The notes below the pieces were generated by a model. It searched no databases, had not been told where the DNA came from, and saw nothing but the letters and a program-made list of their open reading frames with translations. From Leeuwenhoekiella palythoae (GTDB taxonomy: Bacteria; Bacteroidota; Bacteroidia; Flavobacteriales; Flavobacteriaceae), in assembly GCF_900130045.1 (NCBI RefSeq), contig NZ_FQXT01000002.1, positions 372,001 through 436,000 of the forward strand: 64,000 nt of DNA. The letters are read 5' to 3'. Position numbers and translations under genes: made by a program. Shown piece by piece: positions 51,801 through 60,100 of this stretch (its first letter is position 1; each line of letters starts with the position of its first letter).

Positions 51801-52227
51801 AGACATCTCAACAATTGAAAATGAGGGCGAAATCACTGTGGACATTAATGGAAAAAGTGTTACTTTGGCGCCCGAAGACGTAGAAATCACTTCACAAGAT
51901 ATTGAGGGGTGGTTAGTTGCAAGCAGCGGCTCACTCACCGTTGCCTTAGACGTTACTTTGACAGACGAATTGAAAAAAGAAGGTATCGCAAGAGAATTAG
52001 TAAACAGAATTCAGAATTTGAGAAAAGATTCAGGATTTGAGGTTACTGATAAAATTGAAGTACAATTACAACGTGACGGTAAGGTCGAGCAAGCCGTTAA
52101 CGACAACTTAGAATATATTAAAAGGGAAACGCTCACCGCAAAACTCGACGTTGCAGAGCAAGTTACTAACGGTATAGCCATAGCATTTGATGATGTAGAA
52201 ACAAAGCTGGCTATAAAAAAACAGTAA
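48817..52227 (+). CDS. ileS: Isoleucyl-tRNA synthetase
   Basis: 1136 residues, about 200 longer than E. coli IleS. The class I HIGH equivalent is GPPSANGMPGIHHVMAR (about 48-64), and the KMSKS loop appears as QKMSKRLGN (about 690). The editing insert (about 200-420) contains AWTTTPWTLPSNTAL. The long C-terminus lacks the zinc-finger of the short type, which places it with the eukaryote-like IleS2 group; members of that group are often mupirocin-tolerant. It charges tRNA-Ile. Followed 6 bases later by the dksA-like gene. Confidence 0.95.
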   Translation: MSTKFPEYKGLDLPKVAEEILAYWKENDIFEKSISTREGNEPYIFFEGPPSANGMPGIHHVMARAIKDIFCRFQTQKGKQVKRKAGWDTHGLPVELGVEKELGITKEDIGNKISVSEYNEACKNAVMRYTDVWNNLTEQMGYWVDMEDPYITYKPKYMETVWWLLKNIYNQGLIYKGYTIQPYSPKAGTGLSSHELNQPGTYQDVTDTTVTAQFKVVEDETYKASPLAAFDGTKYLMAWTTTPWTLPSNTALTVGKKIDYVLVKTFNQYTFEPIQVVIAKALVGKQFTKKFFAAESEGDFGNFSEADKKIPYQILSEFKGSELLELRYEPVIDYVQPHDNPQDAYRVIAGDFVTTEDGTGIVHTSPTFGADDAMVAKQAEPQIPPMLVKDENGNLVPLVDLQGRFRPELKEFGGKYVKNEYYDEGEAPEKSVDVEIAIKLKEENKAFKVEKYVHSYPNCWRTDKPILYYPLDSWFIKVTDVRDRMHELNLGINWKPKATGEGRFGNWLANANDWNLSRSRYWGIPLPIWRTEDGKEEIIIGSVSELKEKIAEAVEAGVMDSDPFADFVPGDMSEANYDLIDLHKNVVDEIKLVSPSGKPMRREADLIDVWFDSGSMPYAQWHYPFENKEMVEETWRKADFIAEGVDQTRGWFYTLHAIATMTFDDVAYKNVVSNGLVLDKNGQKMSKRLGNAVDPFTTLNTFGPDATRWYMISNANPWDNLKFDLDGITEIQRKFFGTLYNTYSFFSLYANLDNFTYAEADIEWKDRPEIDRWILSELHTLIAQVEKFYSEYEPTKATRAISDFVQENLSNWFVRLSRRRYWKGEYAHDKISAYQTLYQCLVTVAKLGAPVAPFFMDRLYKDLNGLTNKEAAESVHLSDFPESNTAFIDTTLEHKMQKAQTISSLTLSLRAKEKIKVRQPLQRIMIPVLDEAQREEIIAVQDLIKSEVNVKEIELIDDASGILVKNIKPNFKVLGPRFGRDMKVVANAINAMSAQDISTIENEGEITVDINGKSVTLAPEDVEITSQDIEGWLVASSGSLTVALDVTLTDELKKEGIARELVNRIQNLRKDSGFEVTDKIEVQLQRDGKVEQAVNDNLEYIKRETLTAKLDVAEQVTNGIAIAFDDVETKLAIKKQ

Positions 52228-52233
52228 ACAACA

Positions 52234-52617
52234 ATGGCGACAGACACTAAAGAACGTTACAGCGATGCAGAATTAGAAGAATTTCGCGTGATCATTCAGC
52301 AGAAAATAGATAAGGCTCAAAATGATCTTGACCTTATTAAAAGTGCTTATATGAATGATGGTAATAACGGTACTGATGATACTTCACCTACTTTTAAAGC
52401 TTTTGAAGAAGGTAGTGAGACTATGAGTAAAGAAGCAAATTCTGCGCTCGCCATCCGTCAAGAAAAATTTATACGTGACTTAAAGAACGCATTAAACCGC
52501 ATACAGAACAAAACTTATGGTATTTGCCGCGTTACCGGTAAACTTATCAATAAGGAGCGTTTAAAGCTAGTTCCTCACGCTACATTGAGCATTGAGGCAA
52601 AGAACATGCAGAAATAA
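52234..52617 (+). CDS. DksA/TraR family protein without zinc cysteines
   Basis: 127 residues. An acidic coiled coil (about 10-70) leads to the DksA C-terminal fold, YGICRVTGKLINKERLKLVPHATLSIEAK. Only the first of four zinc cysteines is left (Cys92); the others are Thr, Leu and Ser. This is the usual Bacteroidota form, so it should fold without zinc. DksA binds RNA polymerase and works with ppGpp. It lies between ileS and the terminator, so it shares the ileS transcript. Confidence 0.88.
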   Translation: MATDTKERYSDAELEEFRVIIQQKIDKAQNDLDLIKSAYMNDGNNGTDDTSPTFKAFEEGSETMSKEANSALAIRQEKFIRDLKNALNRIQNKTYGICRVTGKLINKERLKLVPHATLSIEAKNMQK

Positions 52618-52637
52618 GACACGTCATCATTGTTTAC

Positions 52638-52670
52638 AAAAACGCTTCAGTAGAATCTGGAGCGTTTTTT
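52638..52670 (+). terminator. Terminator after the ileS-dksA unit
   Basis: Eight-bp stem CGCTTCAG / CTGGAGCG (one G-T pair) with a 6-base loop and six T's. Confidence 0.8.
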
Positions 52671-52684
52671 GTTTATAGCGCCTT

Positions 52685-53317
52685 ATGAGATCTATTAATC
52701 ACATTACCTTATTTTTTGCTTTGCTTGCTTGCTTGAATTCCGCTTTTGCGCAAAAGAAGATGGTATTGACGGAGCCTGCGGAACATCTCAAAGGTATTTT
52801 TATAGAGTCTGATCAAATTTTTCAGATCTATGTGAAAGCTACAAATTCTGACCAACTGGTTATCAGCACAGAGGTTGAGGGAGAAACTTTTGAAACCCTT
52901 GAGATCGACACTTCGCTTCAAAATGATCTGTTATACATCACCACCGGAAGATCGGTAGGCTTTAAAGCGTTTGATGATAAGTTGGCGGCGCACAAGGTCT
53001 TGTCAGTTGTTTTGCATATAGAATTACCGGCGAATAAAGAATTGTGGGTAAATTCATCGTTGGCTTCGGTTGAAGCGCAAGGCGCATTTTCTTATCTGAA
53101 TTTAAACCTTTCCGGCGGAAGGGTTAACCTTTTAGATTTTACCGGAAGCGGAGTGGTTAACACGCTTCGAGGGGCCATTGACGTAGAGACGAGAACTACT
53201 AAAATAGAAGCTTCAAGCCGCAACGGAAGCCTTCACGTAGCGACAAGCCCTGTGTCGCTTTACAAACTCACTTTAAAAAGTGTTGACGGAAGTATAAGCG
53301 TCACCCAATCTGAATAA
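52685..53317 (+). CDS. Exported beta-helix-like protein (DUF4097 type)
   Basis: 210 residues. Signal peptide 1-22 (AFAQ). The rest is a run of short beta strands with repeated hydrophobic-Ser/Asn patterns (LNLSGGRVNLLDFTGSGVVNTLRG; SRNGSLHVATS), like a right-handed beta-solenoid seen in DUF4097 proteins. Function unknown. It precedes lspA by 33 bases, so the two may be cotranscribed. Confidence 0.7.
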   Translation: MRSINHITLFFALLACLNSAFAQKKMVLTEPAEHLKGIFIESDQIFQIYVKATNSDQLVISTEVEGETFETLEIDTSLQNDLLYITTGRSVGFKAFDDKLAAHKVLSVVLHIELPANKELWVNSSLASVEAQGAFSYLNLNLSGGRVNLLDFTGSGVVNTLRGAIDVETRTTKIEASSRNGSLHVATSPVSLYKLTLKSVDGSISVTQSE

Positions 53318-53350
53318 ATTAAGTATTTTTACCGCTCTTAAATACAGCAC

Positions 53351-53956
53351 ATGTCATTAAAAAAGGCCGTAGGCATTATCGTTCTTATTCTTCTTATAGA
53401 CCAGATTAGTAAGATTTACATAAAAACGCATTTTCAGTTACAGGAGCAAATTGTAGTTTTTGATTGGTTCAGAATTCTTTTTGTTGAAAATGAAGGAATG
53501 GCCTGGGGTGCTAAAATTCCCGGAAACTACGGTAAGATAATATTGACGCTTTTTAGAATTGGGATTCTTCCGCTTATAGGTTATTGGCTTTACGACAGCG
53601 TCAAGAAAAATGGTTCGCGCATTCTTATCGTGGGGATCGCACTCATTTTTGCGGGTGCCTTTGGTAACATTATCGACTCTATTTTCTACGGGGTGATTTT
53701 TGACAGCAGTGCTGGCCAGCTGGCAACCTTTTTGCCTGAAGATGGTGGGTATGCGAACGTATTTTACGGTCGCGTGGTAGATATGCTTTATTTCCCTATT
53801 TGGGAGGGTTACCTGCCCGAATGGCTTCCTATCTGGGGCGGAGATTACTTTACCTTCTTTAATGCTGTATTTAATATTGCAGATATGGCGATCAGTACAG
53901 GAGTAGGTTTACTGCTGGTTTTTAACAAGCGCGCTTTTGCGAAAGACAAAGCTTAA
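53351..53956 (+). CDS. lspA: Lipoprotein signal peptidase
   Basis: 201 residues, longer than E. coli LspA (164) because of a periplasmic insert (about 118-145). Four membrane helices; catalytic aspartates in GRVVDMLYFPI (Asp139) and FNIADMAIS (Asp177). It cuts the lipoprotein signal peptide after diacylglyceryl transfer in the inner membrane. The many lipoproteins in this window are its substrates. Last gene of the 52685 unit, convergent with the kinase gene. Confidence 0.95.
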   Translation: MSLKKAVGIIVLILLIDQISKIYIKTHFQLQEQIVVFDWFRILFVENEGMAWGAKIPGNYGKIILTLFRIGILPLIGYWLYDSVKKNGSRILIVGIALIFAGAFGNIIDSIFYGVIFDSSAGQLATFLPEDGGYANVFYGRVVDMLYFPIWEGYLPEWLPIWGGDYFTFFNAVFNIADMAISTGVGLLLVFNKRAFAKDKA

Positions 53957-53962
53957 CCGGCG

Positions 53963-55102
53963 TTATAAGGTGATAATAAATTTGGTTCCGTATCCTAATT
54001 TACTCGTTACCTCAATCTTACCGCCTAACGCTTCAATCTCATTTTTGACGATGAATAAACCAACAGACTGGCTGTTCTCATTATTGTCTGAACTGCGTGT
54101 CATATGAAAGAGTTGGTCTTTGTTTCGATCTAAATCGTAGCCTTTGCCGTTATCCTCAATGATCAGAGACAGTTTCTTCTTATTTTCTAAACAGTAGGCT
54201 TTTATTTCAGGCTTACGCGCAGGACTTTTATTGATGATTCCGTTTTTGATAAGCGTAAATAAGATATTATCTAAAAAAGAAGGATTGTATTCAATGGTAG
54301 GAACTTCAGAAAAATCACAGTATAAATAGGCTTCTTCTTGTTCTATAAGCGTGCGTAATTTAGTTTTAGCCCGCTCAAAAGCTTCTTCTAGATTGATAGC
54401 TTCTAAAGGCTGCGCTGCCCTATTTTGTATGGAAACCACCTCTTTTAAGCGTGCGACTGTACCGTTGAGACTTTCAGCAATTTCCTTATAATTATTAAAA
54501 AGCTCTTTTTGATCCTGAGGTAGTTTTGTCACATCAACTAACTGACTTGTTAGTTCTAGGTTGTTTACATGCGATTTGATGTTGTGCGAAACATAATCTG
54601 CAAAAGTGAATAAGCGCGAATTGTTGGCTTCCACAGTCTCGATGGCTTTTTCAAGCATCAATTCGCGTTCTTTTTCTTTGTCAACATTAACAACAACGCC
54701 TCTTAGTCCTATGACTTTACCTTTTTTATCTTGTATAGGTTTAGAAATGGCGTGTGCCCAAAACGTCTTGTTAGTGTACGTCACCATTTTGATCACTTTA
54801 TCAAAAGAGGGTGTTCCTGAAGATAATTGATTAAAACTGTTTACCACAACATCGTGATATTCCATGTCAAAAAAATGCAGCGTGTGTTTTAAAGAAGGTG
54901 TGTAATTCTCGGGTGTTTCCAGAATATTGCGCATTTGATCATCTATAAAACTCTTTTTGTTGATAAAGTCTATACGCCAACTTCCGGCACCTACCATTGC
55001 GGCAATTTGCTCATAAAAAAAGCTTTCTTCTTGATCTTTAGTGGTCGTAGTAGGCTTTTTATTCAGAAATGAAAAAAATCCGTTTTGAGATTTTTCAGAC
55101 AT
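53963..55102 (-). CDS. PAS-containing histidine kinase
   Basis: 379 residues without membrane helices. PAS fold (about 30-145, with the PAC-type tail TFWAHAISKPIQDKKGKVIGLRGVVV), a short helix, then a dimerisation helix with the phosphoacceptor His (TFADYVSHNIKSHVNNL, His173). An ATPase domain follows (about 260-379) with N, G1 and G2 motifs (ILFTLIKNGI, IIEDNGKGYDL, QSVGLFIVKNEIEALGG). The protein is a soluble sensor. No response regulator gene is adjacent; the ligand is unknown. Confidence 0.9.
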   Translation of the reverse strand: MSEKSQNGFFSFLNKKPTTTTKDQEESFFYEQIAAMVGAGSWRIDFINKKSFIDDQMRNILETPENYTPSLKHTLHFFDMEYHDVVVNSFNQLSSGTPSFDKVIKMVTYTNKTFWAHAISKPIQDKKGKVIGLRGVVVNVDKEKERELMLEKAIETVEANNSRLFTFADYVSHNIKSHVNNLELTSQLVDVTKLPQDQKELFNNYKEIAESLNGTVARLKEVVSIQNRAAQPLEAINLEEAFERAKTKLRTLIEQEEAYLYCDFSEVPTIEYNPSFLDNILFTLIKNGIINKSPARKPEIKAYCLENKKKLSLIIEDNGKGYDLDRNKDQLFHMTRSSDNNENSQSVGLFIVKNEIEALGGKIEVTSKLGYGTKFIITL

Positions 55103-55158
55103 GCGCTAAGTATTTTTTGAAATGGGAGGCTGAATATAGTAAAAAAAATGCTGTGACG

Positions 55159-55719
55159 TTAAAACCTGTAGGTTTTGTTGGGTGTAACACAGTGTGTTAG
55201 CGGAATATCGTAGCCTGAAAATTCTAATGCATCTTCCGCCTCAAAAAAGGAAAGTCCGATTTTTAAACAATCGGGTTTGCAGGAAGCTAAAAACCTATCG
55301 TAAAAACCTTTTCCATACCCCAATCTATTCCCTTGTTTATCAAAAGCCAGTAGCGGAATAAAAACTACATCTAGTTGTTGCGGCTGCACTTCAAAACCAT
55401 TTTGGGGCTCGGGAATTCCCCAGCTATTGATCTTGAGCGTCGTGTTATCGGTAAGTAAAAAATGCTGCATCGTCGACGCTTCAAAATCACTTTTTGAAAC
55501 CACAATATTCTTGTCTTTACCGTTGAGTATGTTGAGAAGATATTCGGTATTGATCTCCTTTAATTTTTCAATAGTGAGAAACACGTGATAGGTTTCAAAA
55601 CCCCAAATATCCATCTGAAGCAGTTTATTTGCAATAGCCAGGCTTTTTTCATCACAAGCCACAGGCGTTAAAGCTTCTCGCAGTTGTTTGTATTTAGCCC
55701 GAAGTTCTTTTTTTTCCAT
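55159..55719 (-). CDS. fau: 5-formyltetrahydrofolate cyclo-ligase
   Basis: 186 residues. The phosphate loop LGYGKGFYDRFL and the N-terminal KKELRAKYKQLRE helix are diagnostic. It converts 5-formyl-THF to 5,10-methenyl-THF with ATP. The stop of the deacylase gene upstream is 1 base before it, so it is the last gene of a four-gene minus-strand run (protease, RimK, deacylase, this). Confidence 0.93.
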   Translation of the reverse strand: MEKKELRAKYKQLREALTPVACDEKSLAIANKLLQMDIWGFETYHVFLTIEKLKEINTEYLLNILNGKDKNIVVSKSDFEASTMQHFLLTDNTTLKINSWGIPEPQNGFEVQPQQLDVVFIPLLAFDKQGNRLGYGKGFYDRFLASCKPDCLKIGLSFFEAEDALEFSGYDIPLTHCVTPNKTYRF

Positions 55720-55720
55720 A

Positions 55721-56695
55721 TTAAACCAATTCGGTAGAGATATGAAAAATAGCGTCTCCTTGATATACTAAAGAAGCTTCGTTAGTATTGATGATGTAGC
55801 CGTCATTAGAAGCCTTCACTTTGTGTCTAAAAGTTCCGTATGGATCTGTAATCGTGGCAATAACTTCGTTTTTTTCTACAAAATCGCCACAAGTGCTTTT
55901 AAGGTGCAGCAAGCCGCTGTATTTAGCTCTAAGCCAAGAACTGCTTTTGATCGTGATAGAATCTTTACTCTGTTGTGGCGCTTCAAAATCTTTAGAAAGC
56001 ATTTTAAAATGACTAAGAATACGCATTACTCCGTGCACGCCGGCACGGGCAATATCTTTATCACTTATTTGAGATTTTCCACCCTCAAAAAGCAACACCG
56101 GAATATTCATTTTCTCGCAGGTAGAGCGATAGGATTTTGAAATGTTTTTAGAATAAACAATAAAAGGCGCCCCAAAGAGCTTAGCGTATTGCATTAATTC
56201 TTCTTTGTCAGGATCTACGCGTATTTGCGCAACATTAAATCTGCTTCCGCCACCCGTATGAAAATCCATACAAAAATCTGCTAGCGGCAAAATTTTATTG
56301 GTGAATTGATACGCAAACCTACTTGCTAAAGAACCATTTTGGGTTCCGGGAAAAACGCGATTTAGATCCCTGCCGTCAGGAAATGCGCGTTCCATATTGA
56401 GAAAACCAAAAACGTTGATTACCGGGATACAGATAATCGTTCCGCGTGCCGGTCTGTTTATTTTCTTTGAAATTACTTGTCGTACGATCTCTACTCCATT
56501 GATCTCATCGCCGTGAATTCCGGCGGTAATTAGAATACAAGGCCCCGGTTTTTTTGCGCGTTGAATGATGATAGGCACTTCAACCGAAGTAGTAGTGTAC
56601 AGCTTAGCCAGATTAAAATTTAGCGTGCGCCGTTGTCCCGGAGCGATTTTTTCGCCCAGAATGTGCAGCACATCATTGTCGTCAAAACCAGTCAT
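55721..56695 (-). CDS. Succinylglutamate desuccinylase/aspartoacylase-like deacylase
   Basis: 324 residues. Zinc peptidase M14 fold with the expected H-x2-E (TAGIHGDEINGVEIVRQ; His57, Glu60), the third ligand His in FCMDFHTGGGSRF, and the catalytic Glu likely in VLLFEGGKSQ. A C-terminal biotinyl-like beta domain follows (KASNDGYIINTNEASLVYQG). These enzymes free amino acids from N-acyl or amide-linked chains. Placed between rimK and the folate gene in one transcript, it may trim RimK-made glutamate tails. That is inference. Confidence 0.88.
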   Translation of the reverse strand: MTGFDDNDVLHILGEKIAPGQRRTLNFNLAKLYTTTSVEVPIIIQRAKKPGPCILITAGIHGDEINGVEIVRQVISKKINRPARGTIICIPVINVFGFLNMERAFPDGRDLNRVFPGTQNGSLASRFAYQFTNKILPLADFCMDFHTGGGSRFNVAQIRVDPDKEELMQYAKLFGAPFIVYSKNISKSYRSTCEKMNIPVLLFEGGKSQISDKDIARAGVHGVMRILSHFKMLSKDFEAPQQSKDSITIKSSSWLRAKYSGLLHLKSTCGDFVEKNEVIATITDPYGTFRHKVKASNDGYIINTNEASLVYQGDAIFHISTELV

Positions 56696-56699
56696 ACTA

Positions 56700-57572
56700 T
56701 TATACTCCGCGTTCTATATATCTAATAATGCTTTTAGCGATATCCTTTCCTGTAGCTTTCTCGATGCCTTCTAATCCCGGAGACGAATTGACCTCAAGAA
56801 TTAGAGGTCCGCGGGCACTTTGTAGCATATCAACGCCGGCAACGCCAAGTCCCATAGCTTTTGCTGCTTTGATCGCCGCGTTTTCTTCCTCATCAGAAAG
56901 TGTGATCACCTCGGCAGTACCGCCACGGTGAAGATTAGAGCGAAACTCGCCCTCTTTTCCCTGACGTTTCATTGCACCTACAACCTGTCCATCAATCACA
57001 AAAGCTCTGATGTCTGCACCTTTTGCTTCTTTGATGAATTCTTGCACGATCACCCGTGCTTGTAATCCATTAAAGGCTTCGATCACAGACTCTGCCGCGT
57101 TTTTAGTTTCTGCTAAAACCACACCCAGACCTTGCGTTCCTTCAAGTAATTTAATGATAAGAGGAGCGCCGCCTACGTGATCGATAATTTCAGCAACGTC
57201 ACGGCTATAGTTAGTAAAAACTGTTTTAGGCAAGCCCAAACGTGCACGGGATAATATTTGTAAACTGCGCAACTTGTCGCGACTGCGCACTAAAGCCTGA
57301 GATTCTGTCGTGGTAAAACAACCCATCATCTCAAACTGGCGTACCACAGCAGTACCGTAGTACGTTATAGATGCACCAATACGTGGGATGATCGCTTCGG
57401 TGTCAGAAAGATAGCGACCTTTATAGTATACTGAAGGTTTTTTCTTTTCGATAATTAAATCGCACTTCAGCGGGTCTATGACTTCTACATTATGCTTGCG
57501 CTTTTTTGCGGCCTCAATAAGGCGTGCGGTAGAATATAAACCAGAGTTTCTAGATAATATTTTTATGTTCAT
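56700..57572 (-). CDS. rimK: RimK, ATP-grasp glutamate ligase
   Basis: 290 residues. ATP-grasp core with the ATP loop in the segment from 139 ([14 protein letters not shown]) and metal ligands near [18 protein letters not shown] (about 265-282). The N-terminal [22 protein letters not shown] is typical of RimK. It adds glutamates to ribosomal protein S6 in E. coli. It overlaps the protease gene by 4 bases upstream and the deacylase is 4 bases downstream. Confidence 0.92.
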   Translation of the reverse strand: MNIKILSRNSGLYSTARLIEAAKKRKHNVEVIDPLKCDLIIEKKKPSVYYKGRYLSDTEAIIPRIGASITYYGTAVVRQFEMMGCFTTTESQALVRSRDKLRSLQILSRARLGLPKTVFTNYSRDVAEIIDHVGGAPLIIKLLEGTQGLGVVLAETKNAAESVIEAFNGLQARVIVQEFIKEAKGADIRAFVIDGQVVGAMKRQGKEGEFRSNLHRGGTAEVITLSDEEENAAIKAAKAMGLGVAGVDMLQSARGPLILEVNSSPGLEGIEKATGKDIAKSIIRYIERGV

Positions 57573-57994
57573 AGGGTTTGTTGAGCATGGGACACATCGG
57601 TCAGTTCTGTGTCTACGATAAATTTTTTGGTGAGAAATTTACGACCAATCAATACAGGAAAACGCATATCCTCACGAGAACTTAAGGTAAGTGATATTTT
57701 ATAAACTTTACCAAATAGTCGGATGTTGCTTTGCACCACATAACGATACTGAATCTCACCATTACTACTTTTAACGGCAGTGATGTCATAAGACTCAAAC
57801 TGCATTTCTTTCCCGTTGTATTCTGGATGTTTAGGGTCTAAAAACGTACAGCGTAATATGTTGTCTTCTTCGCGTATATGATTACAATGAATAGACGAAG
57901 TATAGGCACCGGTATCAATCTTAACATCAATATCTGATAATCCCAATGCAGGGAAATCTGCTCGGTCGGTTCGGCCTATGACAACTTTTTCCAT
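57569..57994 (-). CDS. RimB-like retropepsin-fold protease
   Basis: 141 residues from ATG 57994 ([21 protein letters not shown]); a slightly upstream ATG at 58003 adds three residues and is less typical. The catalytic motif is [11 protein letters not shown] (Asp28), and [18 protein letters not shown] closes the domain. It belongs to the ATP-dependent zinc protease / RimB family, which are aspartic-type retropepsin-like enzymes reported with RimK. It should cut or regulate poly-glutamate tails. First gene of the run, overlapping rimK by 4 bases. Confidence 0.88.
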   Translation of the reverse strand: MEKVVIGRTDRADFPALGLSDIDVKIDTGAYTSSIHCNHIREEDNILRCTFLDPKHPEYNGKEMQFESYDITAVKSSNGEIQYRYVVQSNIRLFGKVYKISLTLSSREDMRFPVLIGRKFLTKKFIVDTELTDVSHAQQTL

Positions 57995-58003
57995 ATACTG
58001 CAA

Positions 58004-58280
58004 TTTACTAAAAGCATATTTCTTTTTTTAAGGCTCCCATTTAAAACTAGGTTAAACAATGCGACATCGTGATAAGCGGCGGCCATTAAGGCGTAAATAT
58101 ACTATGTTATTGGCATCGCCAAAGGTTTAAATATTCTATCCTGAAAACTAGCGTGATGTCTTGAAATTAAAATGTGTCGCCATCAAACGTCTTATGGGCT
58201 TGTTATGAAAGGATTATCTGATGCTTGTCTCGGGTTCTGTAAAGGCAGGTTAATAAATTTTTTTAGCGCGCGATAAGCCG
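58004..58280. other. Intergenic region holding repeat R3 and the uvrC promoter
   Basis: Between the divergent protease gene and uvrC. It contains repeat R3 (58107-58219) and, at the right edge, the uvrC -7 box. I see no coding frame and no terminator. Confidence 0.5.
58107..58219. repeat. Dispersed intergenic repeat, copy R3
   Basis: Opens TTATTGGCATCGCCAAAGG (as in R4). Further in it follows R2: GAAAACTANCGNGATG, then TTGAAATTAAAATG, and AACGTCTTATGGGCTTG near the end. More diverged than R1/R2. Confidence 0.6.
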
Positions 58281-58288
58281 TAAATTTG
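58281..58288 (+). promoter_or_regulatory. -7 box abutting the uvrC start
   Basis: TAAATTTG (TAnnTTTG) ends 7 bases before the uvrC ATG (58295), so the predicted transcript begins at the start codon: a leaderless candidate like the one at 9301. Confidence 0.5.
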
Positions 58289-58294
58289 GTTGGT

Positions 58295-60100
58295 ATGGAA
58301 ACCCCTGAATTAGAAATACAACTTAAAACTTTACCCAACAGTCCCGGCGTTTATCAGTATTACGATAAAAAGGGGAAATTGTTATATGTGGGCAAAGCCA
58401 AAAACTTAAAAAAGCGTGTCTCCTCTTATTTCAATAAAAAGCACGACAATGCCCGCACCCATTTACTGGTAAAAAAGATTGCAAACATTAAGCATATTGT
58501 AGTTAACAGCGAGACCGATGCGCTTCTGCTGGAAAACAATATGATTAAAAATTATCAGCCGCGCTATAACGTGATGCTTAAGGATGATAAGAGTTATCCT
58601 TGGATTTGCATTAAAAATGAGCGGTTTCCCAGAGTGTTTCCTACCCGAAGATTAATAAAAGATGGCAGTGAATATTATGGTCCGTACACCAGTATGAAAA
58701 CCGTGCACACCTTGCTTGATCTTATAAAAGGCTTGTATCCACTGCGTACGTGTAATTATGATTTGTCTAAAGAAAAGATAGAATCAGGTAAATACAAAGT
58801 ATGTTTAGAATACCATTTAGGGAATTGTTTAGGGCCTTGCGAGGATAAAATTTCGGCGAAAACCTATCACGATAATATAGATGCGATTCGGGAGATCGTT
58901 AAGGGGAATTTTAAAGATTCGTTGCATCGCTTCAGATCACAAATGAAGGCGCATGCCGAAGCGATGGAGTTTGAAGATGCGCAACGCATTAAAGAAAAAA
59001 TCGAGGTGCTCGAGGGATATCAAGCCAAAAGCACCGTGGTAAATCCGTCGATCAATAATGTTGATGTTTTTAGTATCGTGTCTGATGAAGGCTACGGCTA
59101 TGTCAATTTTTTACAACTTTCGCACGGGGCGATCATTAGATCACACACTTTAGAACTCAAAAAGAAATTAGACGAGTCTGATGCAGAGTTGCTCGCCATT
59201 GGGATCATTGAGATTCGACAACGCTTCAACTCGCAATCTTCAGAAATTTATGTTCCGTTTGAACTTGATCTGGGAGATGGCATTCGGGTTACCGTGCCTA
59301 AGTTGGGAGACAAAAAACGCATTGTGGAACTCTCTGAACGCAATGCGAAATACTTCAGGATGGAGCGCTTCAAGCAAACTAAAATCGTTGATCCTGATCG
59401 TCACGTAAATCGCCTGATGGCACAGATGAAATCAGATTTGCGCCTTTCAGTAGAGCCACGCCACATAGAGTGTTTTGACAACTCAAACATTCAAGGAACC
59501 AATCCTGTTGCTGCTTGTGTGGTCTTTAAAGATGGGAAACCCAGCAAAAAAGATTATCGTAAGTTTAATATAAAAACTGTAACGGGAGCTAACGATTTTG
59601 CGTCTATGGAAGAGGTGGTTTTTAGAAGATACAGGCGCCTGCTTAATGAAGATGAACCGTTACCGCAATTGATTATTGTGGATGGAGGAAAAGGCCAATT
59701 GTCGTCTGGAGTTAAAGCTTTAGAGACCTTGGGCTTACGCGGAAAGATCGCAATTATTGGGATAGCAAAACGCTTAGAAGAATTGTTTTATCCTGGAGAT
59801 TCGATTCCGTTGTATTTAGATAAGAAGAGTGAAACGTTAAAAGTGATTCAGCAATTGCGTAATGAGGCGCATCGCTTTGGGATTACCTTTCATAGAAACA
59901 AACGCAGTAAAGCAGCAATTAACACCGAACTTGAAACCATTCCCGGAATTGGAGAAAAAACGGTGATAGAATTATTAAGACATTTTAGATCGGTAAGCAA
60001 AGTGAAAAAAGCTTCAGAAACCGCATTGAGCGAAGTTATAGGTCCGGCTAAAGCCAAAATCATCATTAAACATTATCAGCAAACCACAAATGAGAATTAA
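58295..60100 (+). CDS. uvrC: Excinuclease ABC subunit C
   Basis: 601 residues from ATG 58295 (METPELEIQLK). The 5' TTG alternative would overlap the promoter box. GIY-YIG nuclease (about 12-90, SPGVYQYYDKKGKLLYVGKAKNL), UVR helix (RIKEKIEVLEGYQ, about 205), RNase H-like nuclease (ECFDNSNIQGTNPVAACVVF, about 390), and tandem HhH (about 545-595, TIPGIGEKTVIELL). It makes both incisions in nucleotide-excision repair. The next ATG lies 11 bases inside its end. Confidence 0.96.
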   Translation: METPELEIQLKTLPNSPGVYQYYDKKGKLLYVGKAKNLKKRVSSYFNKKHDNARTHLLVKKIANIKHIVVNSETDALLLENNMIKNYQPRYNVMLKDDKSYPWICIKNERFPRVFPTRRLIKDGSEYYGPYTSMKTVHTLLDLIKGLYPLRTCNYDLSKEKIESGKYKVCLEYHLGNCLGPCEDKISAKTYHDNIDAIREIVKGNFKDSLHRFRSQMKAHAEAMEFEDAQRIKEKIEVLEGYQAKSTVVNPSINNVDVFSIVSDEGYGYVNFLQLSHGAIIRSHTLELKKKLDESDAELLAIGIIEIRQRFNSQSSEIYVPFELDLGDGIRVTVPKLGDKKRIVELSERNAKYFRMERFKQTKIVDPDRHVNRLMAQMKSDLRLSVEPRHIECFDNSNIQGTNPVAACVVFKDGKPSKKDYRKFNIKTVTGANDFASMEEVVFRRYRRLLNEDEPLPQLIIVDGGKGQLSSGVKALETLGLRGKIAIIGIAKRLEELFYPGDSIPLYLDKKSETLKVIQQLRNEAHRFGITFHRNKRSKAAINTELETIPGIGEKTVIELLRHFRSVSKVKKASETALSEVIGPAKAKIIIKHYQQTTNEN

